Shown here in pieces: positions 18,939 to 20,414 of a DNA stretch of 20,414 nucleotides. This DNA comes from Euglena gracilis (taxonomy: Eukaryota > Euglenozoa > Euglenophyceae > Euglenales > Euglenaceae). Position numbers and translations under genes: made by a program. The stretch covers positions 1-20,414 of the forward strand of contig CAAHFI010820612.1 in NCBI GenBank assembly GCA_900893395.1. The letters run 5' to 3'. Every line of letters begins with the position of its first letter. Within the stretch, counting starts at the first letter, position 1. Under the pieces are notes generated by a model that worked only from the letters and a program-made list of their open reading frames with translations, was not told the DNA's origin and did no database searches.

Positions 18939-18969
18939 ATGGGCGCTCCGTGTACAATGTGCGGTTCAT
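18370..18969 (-). CDS. Candidate 199-codon ORF crossing the T9 run (copy 17 version)
   Basis: It starts with the same MNRTLYTERP sequence but stops at NPFFG because of the GGGTTAATTT variant. Copy 16 also has a 9-T run, but its one-base loss near 17541 diverts the frame (open 17286-17852). Confidence 0.12.
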   Translation of the reverse strand: MNRTLYTERPLLGPEVYFCPFFLTPAVPSVRYKKKWPRTAPAPHKTPLRSCSSFRPLLLFLVLVVVFLIAFLCRSRRIISSFWHGASTNCSSWSWNLHTCKTRPTKRPSKRRGAAFSYKNRLQQPSYEMATIVSGQKWTGAGWDTTCCALAARKLTGVAMVESTLQPYLAAYLYSLALTKNVSILSLELRFEEINPFFG

Positions 18970-20046
18970 TTTTCACGGGGTGCGCTGCGTCACCCGTTGT
19001 TGTCTGTTCACTCCCCGCCAGGCACCTATGGTCACTTCCCATTTTGGTGCTCTGGTCGGCCCTGGTCGGCCCTGGTCGGCCCTGGTCGGCCCTGGTCGGC
19101 CCTGTCGGCAAATAGTCGGCCATAGGTGGGGGTATCCATCACAGAAAAAATGTGAAGGGATGCAATGATTTTCTGAAATGTCTCGCCCAGATCAAAAGGA
19201 AGTGCCCCATAAAGCTTCCATTGGCTCCCCAAAAGCAAAAAATGACCTAAATTGGCTTGAAATAACAAAATTGCGCAAAAACGCCAACAAAATCAAAAAA
19301 AGATTGTGAAAAATGACCCAAAATTCCCAAAAAGGGCGCAAAATGGCCAAAATGCCATAAAAAATGCTCAGATTGACCCAAATTAGCCCAAAGTTTGCCA
19401 AATCAGTGACAAATAGCCCCAAATCAGCAAAAACTGATGCACAATGGCCAAAATGGGTGTAAAACTGGAGATTTGTGAGAAAATTATCCAAAAAAAGGGT
19501 AATTTCTTCAAATCCAGCTCCAGTGACAAAATCGAGACGTTCTTCGTGAGGGCCAGCTGTAAAGGTATGCCGCCAAGTACGGTTGCAGTGTAGACTCCAC
19601 CATAGCCACTCCAGTGAGCTTCCGTGCAGCAAGGGCACAGCAGGTTGTATCCCAACCGGCCCCAGTCCACTTCTGACCGGACACAATCGTGGCCATCTCG
19701 TAAGAAGGCTGTTGTAAGCGATTCTTGTAAGAAAAGGCTGCCCCACGCCGCTTCGAAGGCCTCTTTGTCGGCTCGTCTTGCAGGTGTGTAAATTCCATGA
19801 CCAGCTTGAACAATTGGTTGAAGCTCCGTGCCAAAAGGACGATATGATCCGCCTACTCCGGCAAAGAAAAGCAATAAGAAACACCACAACCAACACCAAA
19901 AACAACAACAACGGCCGGAAAGAAGAGCAGGACCTCAATGGGGTCTTGTGCGGAGCCGGAGCTGTCCTGGGCCATTTCTTTTTATAACGAACACTCGGTA
20001 CAGCCGGCTTAAAAAAAAGGGCAAAAATATACCTCCGGCCCCAACA
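18939..20046. repeat. Repeat unit, copy 18 (1,108 bp, noisier)
   Basis: The decamer tract at 19053-19109 has its last copy shortened by one base. About ten one-base losses are present, plus some substitutions (CCCAAAGTTTGCC for CCCAATGTTTGCC near 19391). It carries the four-C variant of copies 11 and 12 and ends with an A-run of 8. The rise in errors toward the right end mirrors the left end. Confidence 0.96.
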
Positions 20047-20414
20047 ATGGGCGCTCCGTGTACAATGTGCGGTTCATTTTTCACGGGGTGCGCTGCGTCA
20101 CCCGTTGTTGTCTGTTCACTCCCCGCCAGGCACCTATGGTCACTTCCCATTTGGTGCTCTGGTCGGCCCTGGTCGGCCCTGTCGGCCTGGTCGGCCCTGG
20201 TCGGCCCTGGTCGGCAAAATAGTCGGCCATAGTGGGGGTATCCATCACAGAAAAAAATGTGAAGGGATGCAATGATTTTCTGAAATGTCTCGCCAGATCA
20301 AAAGGAAGTGCCCCATAAAGCTTCCATTGGCTCCCCAAAAGCAAAAAATGACCTAAATTGGCTTGAAATAACCAAAAATTGCGCAAAAACGCCAACAAAA
20401 TCAACAAAAGATTG
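20047..20414. repeat. Repeat unit, copy 19 (first 368 bp only)
   Basis: The window stops within the A-biased tract, at a point equivalent to 8154 of copy 8. The decamer tract at 20160-20215 is disturbed, with one copy reading GTCGGCCTGG. Several one-base indels are present in 368 bp. Confidence 0.95.

Larger units (their letters stand above)
1..20414. repeat. Head-to-tail tandem array of a ~1,117 bp unit (macrosatellite-like), 18 full copies plus partial ends
   Basis: The same sequence order recurs every 1,096 to 1,119 bp from end to end, always in one orientation and with no interruption. Successive spacings between the ATGGGCGCTCCGTG anchors are 1102, 1096, 1111, 1112, 1115, 1119, 1099, 1119, 1117, 1116, 1117, 1117, 1117, 1107, 1117, 1114, 1117 and 1108. 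In copies 5 to 17 every departure from 1,117 can be accounted for by named changes: lengths of A, T, C or G runs, a few one-base losses, and decamer number (minus 20 bp in copy 7, minus 10 bp in copy 14). The array runs off both ends, so its true length is unknown. A single HindIII site (AAGCTT) occurs per unit, at 8055 in copy 8. Alternatives are a nuclear satellite, a tandemly amplified small gene, or a concatemer of a ~1.1 kb circle. The repeat structure itself is certain; its nature is not. Confidence 0.99.

Noticed and set aside
1-20414. CRISPR array
   Set aside because: The repeat unit is over 1 kb and there are no short repeats alternating with unique spacers. The decamers are contiguous, without spacers.
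1-20414. rDNA, 5S or spliced-leader RNA gene tandem array
   Set aside because: I found no 5S or large rRNA signature sequences and no leader RNA-like sequence in the unit.

Overview
The window is one continuous tandem array. A unit of about 1.1 kb (most often 1,117 bp) is repeated head to tail eighteen times in full, with a partial nineteenth copy at the right end. Taking the motif ATGGGCGCTCCGTG as the start of a unit, copies begin at 27, 1129, 2225, 3336, 4448, 5563, 6682, 7781, 8900, 10017, 11133, 12250, 13367, 14484, 15591, 16708, 17822, 18939 and 20047. Both ends of the window lie inside a unit, so no edge of the array is seen. There is no unique flanking DNA, rRNA, tRNA, CRISPR array, insertion sequence or recognisable conserved gene.

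Each unit read on the + strand has five parts: (1) a GC-rich stretch of about 110 bp; (2) a minisatellite of the decamer TGGTCGGCCC, usually 5 copies plus a partial; (3) about 400 bp ending in a strongly A-biased, T-poor low-complexity tract full of words such as CCAAAATG; (4) a GC-balanced segment of about 340 bp with no stop trinucleotide in any of the three minus-strand frames; (5) a CAA-rich stretch, a minus-strand ATG in a eukaryote-like context behind TATAAAAAG, then a run of 8 to 11 A. On the minus strand this resembles a small gene with leader, coding-like core and pyrimidine-rich tail, but the reading frame depends on two homopolymer lengths that differ between copies. The most frequent version breaks at a TAG after 40 codons. 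I do not recognise the protein and cannot say any version is expressed.

Copies 6 to 17 differ, as far as I can see, only in homopolymer lengths, two changes in decamer number (copies 7 and 14) and three one-base losses in copy 16. Copies 1 to 4, 18 and 19 carry many more one-base indels, increasing toward the window ends. That gradient looks more like poor consensus at the ends of a long-read contig than biology, so frame differences in the outer copies should not be trusted.

The source is most likely a eukaryotic nuclear (perhaps protist) macrosatellite. There are no bacterial operon features, the unit is long and nearly homogeneous, and the ATG context is Kozak-like. A small circular molecule assembled as a concatemer is the main alternative. 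Taxonomic assignment is weak.
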